Positions 1-6,663 of a stretch of DNA of 14,299 nucleotides are shown here, piece by piece. How positions within the stretch are numbered: position 1 is the stretch's first letter; the number at the start of each line of letters is the position of its first letter. The stretch is taken from the NCBI GenBank assembly GCA_023257055.1, contig JALRDG010000118.1, positions 1 through 14,299 on the forward strand, written 5' to 3'. Under the pieces are notes generated by a model. It was not told where the DNA came from. It made no database searches and saw nothing but the letters and a program-made list of their open reading frames with translations. The stretch comes from Candidatus Saccharimonadia bacterium. Lineage in GTDB: Bacteria; Patescibacteriota; Saccharimonadia; Saccharimonadales; Saccharimonadaceae. Made by a program: the position numbers and the translations under genes.

Positions 1-671
1 GCGTAACGTACTATCTCGATGGTAAAGTCGTCAAAAGCATTGCTTCACACCGACCGAACGATAACGATCAAAACAAAGACACCTACCAAGATTACGACGG
101 TATGAGCCAGGCAATGTTCGAACAAATCGTTGGCCAGCCATGGCAACTCCGTATCAATACGCAGGTCTATCCTGTAGATGATCAATGGCACGAAGCCCCG
201 GACAATGCCGCTACGTTCACACCACAGACCATGCTTGTTGATTATGTTCGAGTGTACAAAAAGGGCAACAACACCACAACTCCGCCGCCTGCTGCCACTC
301 CGACACCAGCGCAACCCACCCCTACTACTCCAGTAACTCCTGTTGAAACTACCGCTCCTGAAAAAGAAAAGAAGGACACGCCGGCTGCGCCCGTAGTAGC
401 AACGCCAGCTCCTGCAGTTCCCGACACCCCAGTGAAAAACGACGTCGCTCCACGCCAAGGCATTCAGACACCTGTAGTCGACGAGCCAGCTCATAATGAA
501 CCCGTCGCGGCCACGCAAGAAGAAGTAGCTCCATCCGTATCCAGCGAAATCCCAACCAGTTTGCCGCAAACCGGTGGCGCATTCTGGCCAGCACTAGGCA
601 GTGCACCGTTTGCTCTATTCGCGAGTGCGTTCGCCCTTCGCTATCACTGGCGTTCTCGTGTCAGTAATTAA
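1..671 (+). CDS. LPxTG cell-wall-anchored GH16-like (concanavalin A-like fold) protein, 3' part only
   Basis: The gene enters from the left edge; reading frame 3 is open from base 3 to the TAA at 669-671, giving 222 visible residues and no start. The first ~87 residues resemble the C-terminal strands of glycoside hydrolase family 16 (laminarinase/beta-glucanase-type) domains: YYLDGKVV near the start, PWQLRINTQVYP in the middle, and MLVDYVRVYKK as the closing strand. The catalytic ExDxxE region would lie upstream, outside the window, so activity cannot be judged. Residues ~88-186 are a Pro/Thr/Ala/Glu-rich linker, typical of a wall-spanning stalk. Residues 187-191 are LPQTG (561-575), followed by a hydrophobic segment and an Arg-containing tail: a canonical sortase sorting signal. 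It should be exported, cleaved after Thr and attached to the wall. It is the only plus-strand gene. It could instead be a non-catalytic lectin-like member of the same fold. Confidence 0.75.
   Translation, partial: VTYYLDGKVVKSIASHRPNDNDQNKDTYQDYDGMSQAMFEQIVGQPWQLRINTQVYPVDDQWHEAPDNAATFTPQTMLVDYVRVYKKGNNTTTPPPAATPTPAQPTPTTPVTPVETTAPEKEKKDTPAAPVVATPAPAVPDTPVKNDVAPRQGIQTPVVDEPAHNEPVAATQEEVAPSVSSEIPTSLPQTGGAFWPALGSAPFALFASAFALRYHWRSRVSN
561..653 (+). other. Sortase sorting signal (LPQTG, hydrophobic helix, basic tail)
   Basis: LPQTG is encoded at 561-575. It is followed by about 20 mostly hydrophobic residues (GAFWPALGSAPFALFASAFA) and then a short tail with Arg residues (RYHWRSRVSN). The order motif, membrane segment, positive tail is the standard C-terminal sorting signal of Gram-positive wall proteins. 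No sortase gene is in the window. Confidence 0.85.
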
Positions 672-1699
672 ACGACAATACCGCCACCGAGGCAGACCTC
701 GCCATCATAAATAACTACCGATTGTCCGGCCGTAACCGCACGTTCGGGGTGTCGCAACGTAAACTGCACGTCGTCGCCAAGTGTCAATTGACATTCGGCT
801 AATGGCGCCCGGTGTCGCACGCGAATGTGATACGATCCATCGGCAGGCGCGTGATTAATCCAATGCACGCCAGCCAGAGTGACCTGCTGCTTCCATAGAC
901 TATCGTCATTGAGATCGGTCGTGACATAGACTTCGTTCTTATCCATATCCTTGCCAACCACGTAATACGGCAGCCCGCCACCAACATCAAGCCCATGCCG
1001 TTGCCCGAGCGTATAAAAGATTGCGCCGTCATGCCGACCAAGTTTCTTACCCGTTTTCTTGTCGATGATATCACCCGGCACCGTCTTGACGTATTGGCTT
1101 AAGAATTCACGTATCCCAATTTTTCCAACGAAACAGATTCCTTGAGAATCTTTTTTTCCAGCCGTGTACAGGCCTCGCTCTTCGGCCATTGTTCGTACTT
1201 CCGGCTTAGTGAATTCACCGAGAGGAAACAGCGTTTTCTTAAGTGCCTCGCCAGTCACACGATATAAGAAATATGTTTGATCCTTATTTGTATCAACCGC
1301 CTGCTTTAAAGCACCATTTTCTACGCGAGCGTAATGGCCGGTCGCAATCATATCGGCGCCGTCTTCTATGGCGGCATCAAGAAACAGTTTGAATTTTACT
1401 TCTTGATTACACATGATATCCGGATTTGGCGTTCGACCATTTTTATATTCGTCAATCATGTATTGCACGACTTTGTCGCGGTATTCCTGCTCAAAGTCAA
1501 ATACCTTAAAATCAATTCCAAGTTGAACCGCTACACGCTTCGCGTCCGCTAAATCATCCGCCCATGGACATTTCATCCCCGGCAGATCCTGTGTCCAGTT
1601 TTTCATGTAGACGCCCGTTACGTCATAGCCGCGTTCGACCAATAGAGCAGCCGTCAAGCTACTGTCGACGCCGCCACTCATGCCAACGTACACCTTCAT
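668..1699 (-). CDS. mnmA: tRNA-specific 2-thiouridylase MnmA
   Basis: MnmA activates C2 of U34 in the anticodon of tRNA-Lys, -Glu and -Gln with ATP and replaces the oxygen with sulfur handed on from a cysteine desulfurase. The 343 residues are slightly short of the usual ~360. Visible: the PP-loop SGGVDSS at 8-14; the first catalytic cysteine, C97, in NPDIMCNQEVKF; ATGHYAR at 119-124; and the second catalytic cysteine, C189, in DSQGICFVG. The C-terminal beta-barrel region (GQRHGLDVGGG onward) is intact. The ATG at 1697-1699 shares its A with the TAA of the upstream gene (TAATG) and is preceded by a strong GGAGGA ribosome site, so translation is coupled to the YdcF-like gene. The cysteine desulfurase two genes upstream is the obvious sulfur donor. 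The stop overlaps the stop of the convergent surface-protein gene. Confidence 0.97.
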   Translation of the reverse strand: MKVYVGMSGGVDSSLTAALLVERGYDVTGVYMKNWTQDLPGMKCPWADDLADAKRVAVQLGIDFKVFDFEQEYRDKVVQYMIDEYKNGRTPNPDIMCNQEVKFKLFLDAAIEDGADMIATGHYARVENGALKQAVDTNKDQTYFLYRVTGEALKKTLFPLGEFTKPEVRTMAEERGLYTAGKKDSQGICFVGKIGIREFLSQYVKTVPGDIIDKKTGKKLGRHDGAIFYTLGQRHGLDVGGGLPYYVVGKDMDKNEVYVTTDLNDDSLWKQQVTLAGVHWINHAPADGSYHIRVRHRAPLAECQLTLGDDVQFTLRHPERAVTAGQSVVIYDGEVCLGGGIVV

Positions 1700-2301
1700 T
1701 ATCTGGTTCCTCCAATATAAAATATGCCAATTTTCACTAATTCACTTGCGGTCAAATACCAGCCAACTGGGGTTGTCCACCACCAACGACTCCATAAACT
1801 ATCCGCCGATGTCGGGTGGCTACGCAGCTGCACGCTATCTGTCGCACGCCGCTCAAATTCAAGCATGGCACGACGCTGGTGATACGGACTTGTCACGAGA
1901 ATGACGTCAGCAATGCCATTCTGATGCAGCAACGCCTGTGTTCGCTCGGCGTTCTGACGAGTTGTTTCACCGTATTCTTCGAGTAGTATTGCCTCGGCCG
2001 GCACACCGGCATCCAGTGCGTGATCACGCATGGCTTCGGCGTTACTAGGGCCCGTTTTATCGGCCGCGGCACCAGAAAAAATGACTTTGTCTGCCCAGCC
2101 GTCCTGATAAAGCATGATTGCCTCACCCGTACGAGCTTCCGTATCCCCGCCACTAATAGCGATGATCGCATCAGCTTTCTGGCAGCCAACGCGAGTATCT
2201 GGCGCCTCGGCACACTCACGTAAGTCATTTGGCGCCAAATAGACGCCAATACCGCCGATTACCAGAAAAACACTTATAATTGCAACGATCACTATTCTCA
2301 C
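1699..2301 (-). CDS. YdcF/SanA-like (DUF218) membrane-anchored protein
   Basis: This 200-residue protein has an N-terminal membrane segment at about 3-22 and a DUF218/YdcF-type domain. Family signatures seen: DAIIAISGGDTEAR (44-57), KVIFSGA (72-78), GVPAEAILLEEYGETTRQNA (99-118) with the conserved acidic and TTxxNA positions, and VTSPYHQRRA (136-145). The domain should face outside the membrane; C30 and C40 could form a disulfide there. DUF218 proteins are poorly understood. Some, such as E. coli SanA and ElyC, affect envelope integrity, but no reaction can be assigned. The start is GTG, overlapping the desulfurase stop by four bases (GTGA), and the gene ends in a one-base overlap with mnmA. 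It is therefore translated as the middle gene of a three-gene unit, although nothing in its sequence ties it to tRNA thiolation. Confidence 0.85.
   Translation of the reverse strand: MRIVIVAIISVFLVIGGIGVYLAPNDLRECAEAPDTRVGCQKADAIIAISGGDTEARTGEAIMLYQDGWADKVIFSGAAADKTGPSNAEAMRDHALDAGVPAEAILLEEYGETTRQNAERTQALLHQNGIADVILVTSPYHQRRAMLEFERRATDSVQLRSHPTSADSLWSRWWWTTPVGWYLTASELVKIGIFYIGGTR
1708..1713 (-). promoter_or_regulatory. Strong Shine-Dalgarno for mnmA inside the ydcF-like gene
   Basis: On the minus strand GGAGGA lies 8 bases before the mnmA ATG, inside the last codons of the upstream gene. With the TAATG overlap this supports both the chosen start and re-initiation by ribosomes finishing the upstream gene. 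Confidence 0.8.
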
Positions 2302-3458
2302 CGACCCATACGCTCCCGCTCTTTAGCGACAGCTCGAATAATCGCCTCACCGCCTTGGCGTACAGTTACCTCATCAGACAAGTGCCCTAAGCTGATCCGC
2401 AGGCTGCCATCCGCCCCTTCGTCACTCATGCCGATCGCCGTAAGCACATGTGAGCGCGTCCCTTTGTTTGCTGCGCAGGCACTTCCGGTCGCTAGTAATA
2501 CGTTTTCCATTTCTAAGAGGAAAATAAGTCGCTCGGCGTCAAGGCCAGGAAATGACACGTGCAGATGCCCTGGCAGTCGACGTTTTTGATCGCCGGATAT
2601 AATTACATTACTATAGGCGCTGGTAAGCTGCTCTTGCAGATTATCGCGCAATTTTCGCAGTCGTTCGGCTTCTGCTTTTCGTCCATTAACGGCACGCTCC
2701 AGTGCGACACTAAATCCAACGACGCCAGCGACGTTTTCCGTGCCGCTTCGAAGGCCACGTTCTTGCCCGCCACCAAAAACCTGAGCTCGTAAGCGTACAC
2801 CGCTATGCGCCCAGAGGAGCCCAACTTGCTTTGGGCCATAAATTTTTCCAGCATTCAGCGTTAATAAATCAACGCCAAGGCGCGCCACGTTCACATCGAG
2901 CTGTCCAACTCCTTGTGATGCGTCACTATGGAGATAAATTGGCGTGAGGTCATTGTTATCGCGGCGACGTTGACGCTCCTTGCGAATAATTTCAGCCAGC
3001 TTCGACAATGGCTGTACCGTACCAAGCTCGTTGTTCGCGAGCGCGACGCTCACCAGCGTCGTAGCTGGCGTAATCGCCGCTGCAATTGCCTCGACCGATA
3101 CGACACCTTTTTTTCCGACGGGCACGATCGTCGAATTGCCGTGTTGTTCGGCAGCCCGCAATACGGCATGATGCTCAATTGCCGAAGTCACGACATGTCC
3201 GTCTATCGAGCCAAATGCCAAATTGATGGATTCGGTTGCGCCAGCCGTCATGACAAGCTCATCGGCCTTTGCACCAATTGCTCGAGCTATTACATCCTTT
3301 GCTTCTTGATAGGCACGTCGAACAGCTAAGGCAGGTGCATACGGGCTTGATGGATTAAAAAAATGATCACGCTGAAACGGCTGCATCGCTCGCTCCACTT
3401 GCGGAGAGAGCGGCGTAGCTGCCGCATGATCAAAATAAATATACTCAAATGCTGTCAC
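2298..3458 (-). CDS. iscS: Cysteine desulfurase, NifS/IscS family (PLP-dependent)
   Basis: The enzyme takes sulfur from L-cysteine as a protein persulfide, giving alanine, to feed Fe-S cluster assembly and tRNA thiolation. The 386 residues match the family length. Seen: YFDHAAATP at 8-16; GATESINLA at 73-81; the PLP-stacking histidine H96 in EHHAV; NNELGTVQP at 142-150; D179 and Q182 in HSDASQGVG; the PLP lysine K205 in NAGKIYGPK; RSGTENVAG at 237-245; and the catalytic C328 in ATGSACAA. The Cys loop has the IscS (class I) spacing. The residue just before the PLP lysine, usually His, is Gly here. The GTG start lies six bases after an extended -10 box, with no room for a ribosome site, so the message is probably leaderless. 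Its overlap with the ydcF-like gene and nearness to mnmA suggest that it supplies MnmA. The exact paralogue name is uncertain. Confidence 0.93.
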   Translation of the reverse strand: MTAFEYIYFDHAAATPLSPQVERAMQPFQRDHFFNPSSPYAPALAVRRAYQEAKDVIARAIGAKADELVMTAGATESINLAFGSIDGHVVTSAIEHHAVLRAAEQHGNSTIVPVGKKGVVSVEAIAAAITPATTLVSVALANNELGTVQPLSKLAEIIRKERQRRRDNNDLTPIYLHSDASQGVGQLDVNVARLGVDLLTLNAGKIYGPKQVGLLWAHSGVRLRAQVFGGGQERGLRSGTENVAGVVGFSVALERAVNGRKAEAERLRKLRDNLQEQLTSAYSNVIISGDQKRRLPGHLHVSFPGLDAERLIFLLEMENVLLATGSACAANKGTRSHVLTAIGMSDEGADGSLRISLGHLSDEVTVRQGGEAIIRAVAKERERMGR

Positions 3459-3464
3459 TGTCTT

Positions 3465-3473
3465 ATTATAGCA
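3465..3473 (-). promoter_or_regulatory. Extended -10 promoter of the desulfurase unit, leaderless
   Basis: TGCTATAAT on the minus strand is a perfect extended -10. Six bases (AAGACA) separate it from the GTG at 3458, so the expected transcript start is the G of the start codon. No -35-like hexamer lies 16-18 bp upstream (TCCTCG at 17 bp). The box sits in the 24-base gap after the 153-aa gene. Confidence 0.8.
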
Positions 3474-3482
3474 TCCGACAAG

Positions 3483-3944
3483 CTAGGCGAGGAGCTCGCC
3501 AGTGTCGGGGTTGCGATGATAGATTTCGCGTGCGACTCGCTCGTAGTACTGCGATGTTGCCACTAAAAAATTATCTAATTCAGCGCCGTCAAGGTAGCTA
3601 TAACGTGAACCTTCTTGAATTTTCAGTACGCCATTATCTTGCAACTCATATCGAATCGTTGAACGACGTTTCTGGCCATGGTCAAGTTCCGTTTCTTCGT
3701 GCCATATCCAGGTCTTTTCATCTAAATTAAAGAATGATCGCTGCGTGCGCGGCGGTAACGGGCCAAACAATGTGGCGCCAATTTGACTCTCGAGCTGTAT
3801 CAACTCTCGCTCGGTAAATTTCTTGAGTGGTCGCTTCACTTTAGCAGTTCGGACGACACTTGCTTGGTCAGTGCCAGGCAAAGCGCCACTATCGGCCGTC
3901 GGTCCGACGATCAGCTCCAGTGCTTTATGGAATAACGTCGACAT
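3483..3944 (-). CDS. Conserved-looking hypothetical protein (153 aa)
   Basis: I cannot assign a function. The protein is soluble, with no signal peptide or membrane segment. Residues 1-40 look flexible. The rest looks folded: FTERELIQLESQIGATLFG (43-61), then GPLPPRTQRSFFNLDEKTWIWHEE (61-84), rich in aromatic residues, then strand-like RRSTIRYELQDNGVLKIQ, and a helical end FLVATSQYYERVAREIY (126-142). The pattern LFGP-P-x(5,6)-FF-LDE-TW-WHE resembles an uncharacterised protein I associate with Saccharibacteria; that comes from memory and is unverified. The ATG at 3942-3944 follows an AGGG ribosome site and lies 8 bases after the stop of the 91-aa gene, so the two are probably co-transcribed. 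The desulfurase follows after 24 bases from its own promoter. Confidence 0.75.
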   Translation of the reverse strand: MSTLFHKALELIVGPTADSGALPGTDQASVVRTAKVKRPLKKFTERELIQLESQIGATLFGPLPPRTQRSFFNLDEKTWIWHEETELDHGQKRRSTIRYELQDNGVLKIQEGSRYSYLDGAELDNFLVATSQYYERVAREIYHRNPDTGELLA

Positions 3945-3952
3945 ACTAAACC

Positions 3953-4228
3953 CTAGCGTTTTGGCCTATAAATTCCGTTGACGTATGCGTCCTGACGAAG
4001 CGCAACGATATTTTTACCAAGACGATGCAGGATTTCTAGTGGCGTATCTTCATGCGCGATTTCAGGGGTTGGATGTATTTCAGCAGCTGCTACTGCTGCC
4101 ATTGCTTGTCGGCGAGCCGTATCGATCTCATCGTATTGAAGTGCCGTCTCTGAGGCAAGATGAAACGCAATATCAGTGCCGTCTTCAAGAGCAGTACCCT
4201 GCTTAGCTGATTCAAAATCAGTATTCAT
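3953..4228 (-). CDS. Small hypothetical protein (91 aa) behind a perfect ribosome site
   Basis: Not recognised. The frame is open further upstream (to 4291), but the start is placed at the ATG of 4226-4228 because GGAGGTGAT, a nine-base match to the 16S anti-Shine-Dalgarno, ends three bases before it. The product is 91 residues, acidic in its first half. A central Ala-rich helix (TARRQAMAAVAAAE, about 38-51) is followed by a second likely helix (PLEILHRLGKNIVALRQDAYVNG, about 63-85) and a basic end (YRPKR). There is no membrane segment, cysteine cluster or known motif. It is the first gene behind a promoter with an ~88-base structured leader and is followed after 8 bases by the 153-aa gene. 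The two may work together, but that is inferred only from position. Confidence 0.7.
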   Translation of the reverse strand: MNTDFESAKQGTALEDGTDIAFHLASETALQYDEIDTARRQAMAAVAAAEIHPTPEIAHEDTPLEILHRLGKNIVALRQDAYVNGIYRPKR

Positions 4229-4231
4229 ATC

Positions 4232-4240
4232 ATCACCTCC
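4232..4240 (-). promoter_or_regulatory. Full-length Shine-Dalgarno GGAGGTGAT deciding the start of the 91-aa gene
   Basis: The minus strand reads GGAGGTGAT, then GAT, then ATG. It is complementary to the whole 3' end of 16S rRNA and is the strongest ribosome site in the window. It rules out the longer in-frame start at 4291. Confidence 0.85.
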
Positions 4241-4316
4241 ACACCTTACGGGGGTTTCGTTAGTATTGCGCATCGCTGATGCTGCCAACAATGAATTGGC
4301 CGCACGATGCGGTTAC
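4241..4316 (-). promoter_or_regulatory. Structured 5' leader of the 91-aa gene
   Basis: From the predicted transcript start (~4316) to the ATG there are about 88 bases. Two short GC-rich hairpins lie in it: CCGCA-TCG-TGCGG at 4300-4312 and GCATC-AGC-GATGC at 4270-4282, each a 5-bp stem with a 3-base loop. A run of five C at about 4250-4254 lies just before the GGAGG and could pair partly with it. There is no U tract, so this is not an intrinsic terminator. I do not recognise a known riboswitch. Confidence 0.4.
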
Positions 4317-4322
4317 TTGATT

Positions 4323-4351
4323 ATTTTACCACGTTGACCTACTTTAGTCAA
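4323..4351 (-). promoter_or_regulatory. Promoter of the 91-aa/153-aa unit, with an inverted repeat over the -35
   Basis: On the minus strand, TTGACT (4346-4351), a 17-bp spacer, then TAAAAT (4323-4328) with TGG in front (extended -10). The -35 begins directly after the tatD stop codon. TTGAC-N8-GTCAA (4334-4351) is an inverted repeat that covers the -35 and part of the spacer, a possible operator. This is the best-formed promoter in the window. Confidence 0.75.
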
Positions 4352-5113
4352 TTAATTTAGCGGAAAAAGCCGTCGCGCGTTGTCGGTAGCATGTTGAATG
4401 ATTTCTTCCGGCAGCTTATGTCGACGCACTGCATGATATTCGGCTATTTCACGAATGAATGCAGGCTGGTTCGTCTGCCCACGGCGCGAAACTGGCGCAA
4501 GAAACGGCGCGTCGGTTTCAAGTAGCATCTGCTCGACGGGCACGGCATCGTACATTACTTGCTGTTTTTCATCTTTCGTGAACGTACTAATGCCATTTAC
4601 GCCAATATAGAAGTTTCGTGATAGCGCCTGCTCTAGGTTATCTATCGTGTCGGTAAAGCTGTGCAGTACGCCTTGCAGGCCAGAGAAGTTATCTACTATC
4701 GGCCAAAAGTCATCAAATGCTTCACGCACATGAAAAATCACCGGTAGACGTAATGAGTGTGCGAGCTGTAGCTGCGATTCCAGTGCCCGCACTTGCACGT
4801 CCCGTGGGCTGTTATCATAAAAGTAATCAAGGCCAATTTCGCCGACAGCAACGATCTTTTGCAACTGCACATCATTCGGCAACTGGGCAATTTCATCCCA
4901 GCCGTGCCGAGTATCGTGAGGATGAACGCCAATAGCAGCATATGCCGCTGTATGCTCGCGCGCAAAATCAATTGCCTCGACCGAACTCTTATGGCTCGTG
5001 CCGACACATATCATCGCTTCAACGCCAGCTTTAATCGCCCGTTCATATACGGCTTCACGTTTCGGCCCATAGAACTCCGAGTCGTGAATATGACAGTGCG
5101 TATCAATCAGCAC
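4352..5113 (-). CDS. tatD: TatD-family metal-dependent hydrolase (putative 3'-5' DNase)
   Basis: TatD proteins are TIM-barrel metal-dependent hydrolases of the amidohydrolase superfamily; E. coli TatD is a 3'-5' exonuclease active on damaged DNA. The 253 residues match the family. Metal ligands are all present: H6 and H8 in DTHCH, E92 in GEIGLDY, H128 in FHVR, H151 in LHSF and D201 in ETDAPFLAP. IGVHPHD (61-67) is also typical. The GTG at 5111-5113 follows the metG TAA with no gap, and AAGGGAG lies about 7 bases upstream. metG and tatD are therefore one unit, as in Bacillus (metS-yabD) and Mycobacterium. The protein ends directly at the -35 of the next promoter. The biological substrate cannot be read from the sequence. 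Confidence 0.95.
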   Translation of the reverse strand: MLIDTHCHIHDSEFYGPKREAVYERAIKAGVEAMICVGTSHKSSVEAIDFAREHTAAYAAIGVHPHDTRHGWDEIAQLPNDVQLQKIVAVGEIGLDYFYDNSPRDVQVRALESQLQLAHSLRLPVIFHVREAFDDFWPIVDNFSGLQGVLHSFTDTIDNLEQALSRNFYIGVNGISTFTKDEKQQVMYDAVPVEQMLLETDAPFLAPVSRRGQTNQPAFIREIAEYHAVRRHKLPEEIIQHATDNARRLFPLN

Positions 5114-6604
5114 TTACGCTCCCTTCGGCGCTCGTGGGTCCGGCGTGTGTACATAGATTCGCGGAAACAGAACGGCGCCAGGTTCCTGCGTTACGATACC
5201 GCTACCGAACAATGCCTGAATTTTCTCGGCCGTCCCTGGCATGATCGGACTCAATAGGTCGCTCACCTGCAGTAGGCTGCCGACGGCATGCCCGAGCACT
5301 TCGGCAAGATGCGCCGCGGCTTCCGGATCAGTCTCTCGTCGTTTTGCGATCTCCCAGGGTTTTACGTGTTCGATGTACTGATTAAGGCTCCGAATTGTCA
5401 CCCATACTTCGTCAATCGCCTGATTAAAATGTAATGATTCCATCGCTTCGCGGTACGGCTGCATATCATGCTCACCTTGTGGCACGTCACCGATGACTCC
5501 TGATTGATAGCGTGTGATCATGCTGGCAACTCGCTGTACAAGATTTCCAAAGTCGCTACCAAGTTCATTATTATAGGCGTTTTCAAACTTCTCCCACGTA
5601 AAGTCGCCATCGTCCTGCGTAGGAATGTGCCGAGTAAAGAAGTAGCGGAACGCATCGACGCCGTAGGTATCGATAATTTCATTCGGGTCAACGACATTAC
5701 CGACCGTCTTGCTCATCTTTGCGCCACCAACATGAACAAACCCGTGTACTAGCAGTTTTTTCGGCAATGGAACGTCTAGCCCCATCAGCATTGCTGGCCA
5801 AATACCGGCATGAAAACGCAAGATATCTTTGCCAATCACCTGCACATCGGCTGGCCAGTATTCCCGCCACGTTTCATTGTCTGGATAGCCGATCACCGTC
5901 AGGTAGTTCGACAATGCATCGAGCCATACGTACATTACTTGCTCAGGATCGTCTGGCACCGGCACACCCCAGCTAAGACTTCTTCGCGGTCGTGAAATAC
6001 TGACATCCTGCAGACCGTCTTTCATTAATTCTAGAAATTCTTTTTTCCGAAACTCCGGTACGATTTGCATTTTGCCGGATTCGAGTGCTTCACGCAGGCG
6101 ATCTGTAAATGCGCTTGCTTTCAGGTAGTAGTTTTCTTCCGAGACGCGCTGATACGGCTGATTATGATCTGGGCATATACCGTTATTTGCCGTCGCATCC
6201 TTGTCGCTATAAAAAGCCTCACAGCCCTGACAGTACCAGCCCTCATACGAACCCTTGTAGATGTACGGCTGCAATTTTTTCCAAATATACTGCACAGCGG
6301 CCATGTGGTGCATGTCGGTTGTTCGGACGAAATCAGTATACTGCGCGCCGAGCTTCTGCATTAATAGTTCGAAATTCTTGTATGTCTGGTCGGTGTAGGT
6401 TTTCGGATCAAGCCCAAGTTCAGCAGCCTTGGCGGCAATTTTATTGCCATGCTCGTCAGTACCAACTTGAAACCGTACATCACGACCGCTCATCTTCTGG
6501 TAGCGCGTCCAAATGTCCGCCAGCATATAATCAAGCGCATTGCCAATGTGCGGCGTGCCATTGACATACGGAATCGCAGTAGTAATGTATAGTTTTTTTC
6601 TCAT
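5114..6604 (-). CDS. metG: Methionyl-tRNA synthetase (short form)
   Basis: This class I synthetase charges tRNA-Met with methionine. HIGN at 19-22 is the HIGH motif and KMSKT at 296-300 the KMSKS motif. One zinc knuckle is visible, C125/C128 and C144/H147, in the connective domain (CxxC...CxxH). The anticodon-binding helical domain follows from about 340, with KPW at 415-417. At 496 residues it lacks the C-terminal Trbp111-like tRNA-binding domain found in many bacterial MetRS, so it is a minimal form. The ATG lies 8 bases after TATAAT of an extended -10, so transcription should start 1-2 bases before the codon and the message is nearly leaderless. tatD follows without a gap. Confidence 0.97.
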   Translation of the reverse strand: MRKKLYITTAIPYVNGTPHIGNALDYMLADIWTRYQKMSGRDVRFQVGTDEHGNKIAAKAAELGLDPKTYTDQTYKNFELLMQKLGAQYTDFVRTTDMHHMAAVQYIWKKLQPYIYKGSYEGWYCQGCEAFYSDKDATANNGICPDHNQPYQRVSEENYYLKASAFTDRLREALESGKMQIVPEFRKKEFLELMKDGLQDVSISRPRRSLSWGVPVPDDPEQVMYVWLDALSNYLTVIGYPDNETWREYWPADVQVIGKDILRFHAGIWPAMLMGLDVPLPKKLLVHGFVHVGGAKMSKTVGNVVDPNEIIDTYGVDAFRYFFTRHIPTQDDGDFTWEKFENAYNNELGSDFGNLVQRVASMITRYQSGVIGDVPQGEHDMQPYREAMESLHFNQAIDEVWVTIRSLNQYIEHVKPWEIAKRRETDPEAAAHLAEVLGHAVGSLLQVSDLLSPIMPGTAEKIQALFGSGIVTQEPGAVLFPRIYVHTPDPRAPKGA

Positions 6605-6612
6605 TACTGCCT

Positions 6613-6621
6613 ATTATATCA
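6613..6621 (-). promoter_or_regulatory. Extended -10 promoter of metG-tatD, nearly leaderless
   Basis: TGATATAAT on the minus strand lies in the 59-base gap after the yfiH-like gene. Eight bases (AGGCAGTA) separate it from the metG ATG, so the leader should be only about 1-2 bases. No -35-like hexamer at 16-18 bp. Confidence 0.78.
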
Positions 6622-6663
6622 GATAAGAGCAGTCTTGCGAGGCGCGGCTAGAATACCCAACAG

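Noticed and set aside
45..569. 174-aa open frame on the minus strand inside the surface-protein gene
   Set aside because: Low-complexity Arg/Ser/Trp-rich translation opposite the Pro/Thr linker; it is a shadow of the GC-rich repetitive codons, and the plus frame has clear domain and LPQTG evidence.
688..701. CGAGG-CAGA-CCTCG hairpin just after the surface-protein stop, as a terminator
   Set aside because: Only a 5-bp stem, no T tract on either strand, and it lies inside conserved mnmA coding sequence.
3953..4291. Longer 112-aa form of the 91-aa protein
   Set aside because: No ribosome site at the upstream start, while a perfect nine-base Shine-Dalgarno precedes the internal ATG; the extra codons are leader sequence with hairpins.
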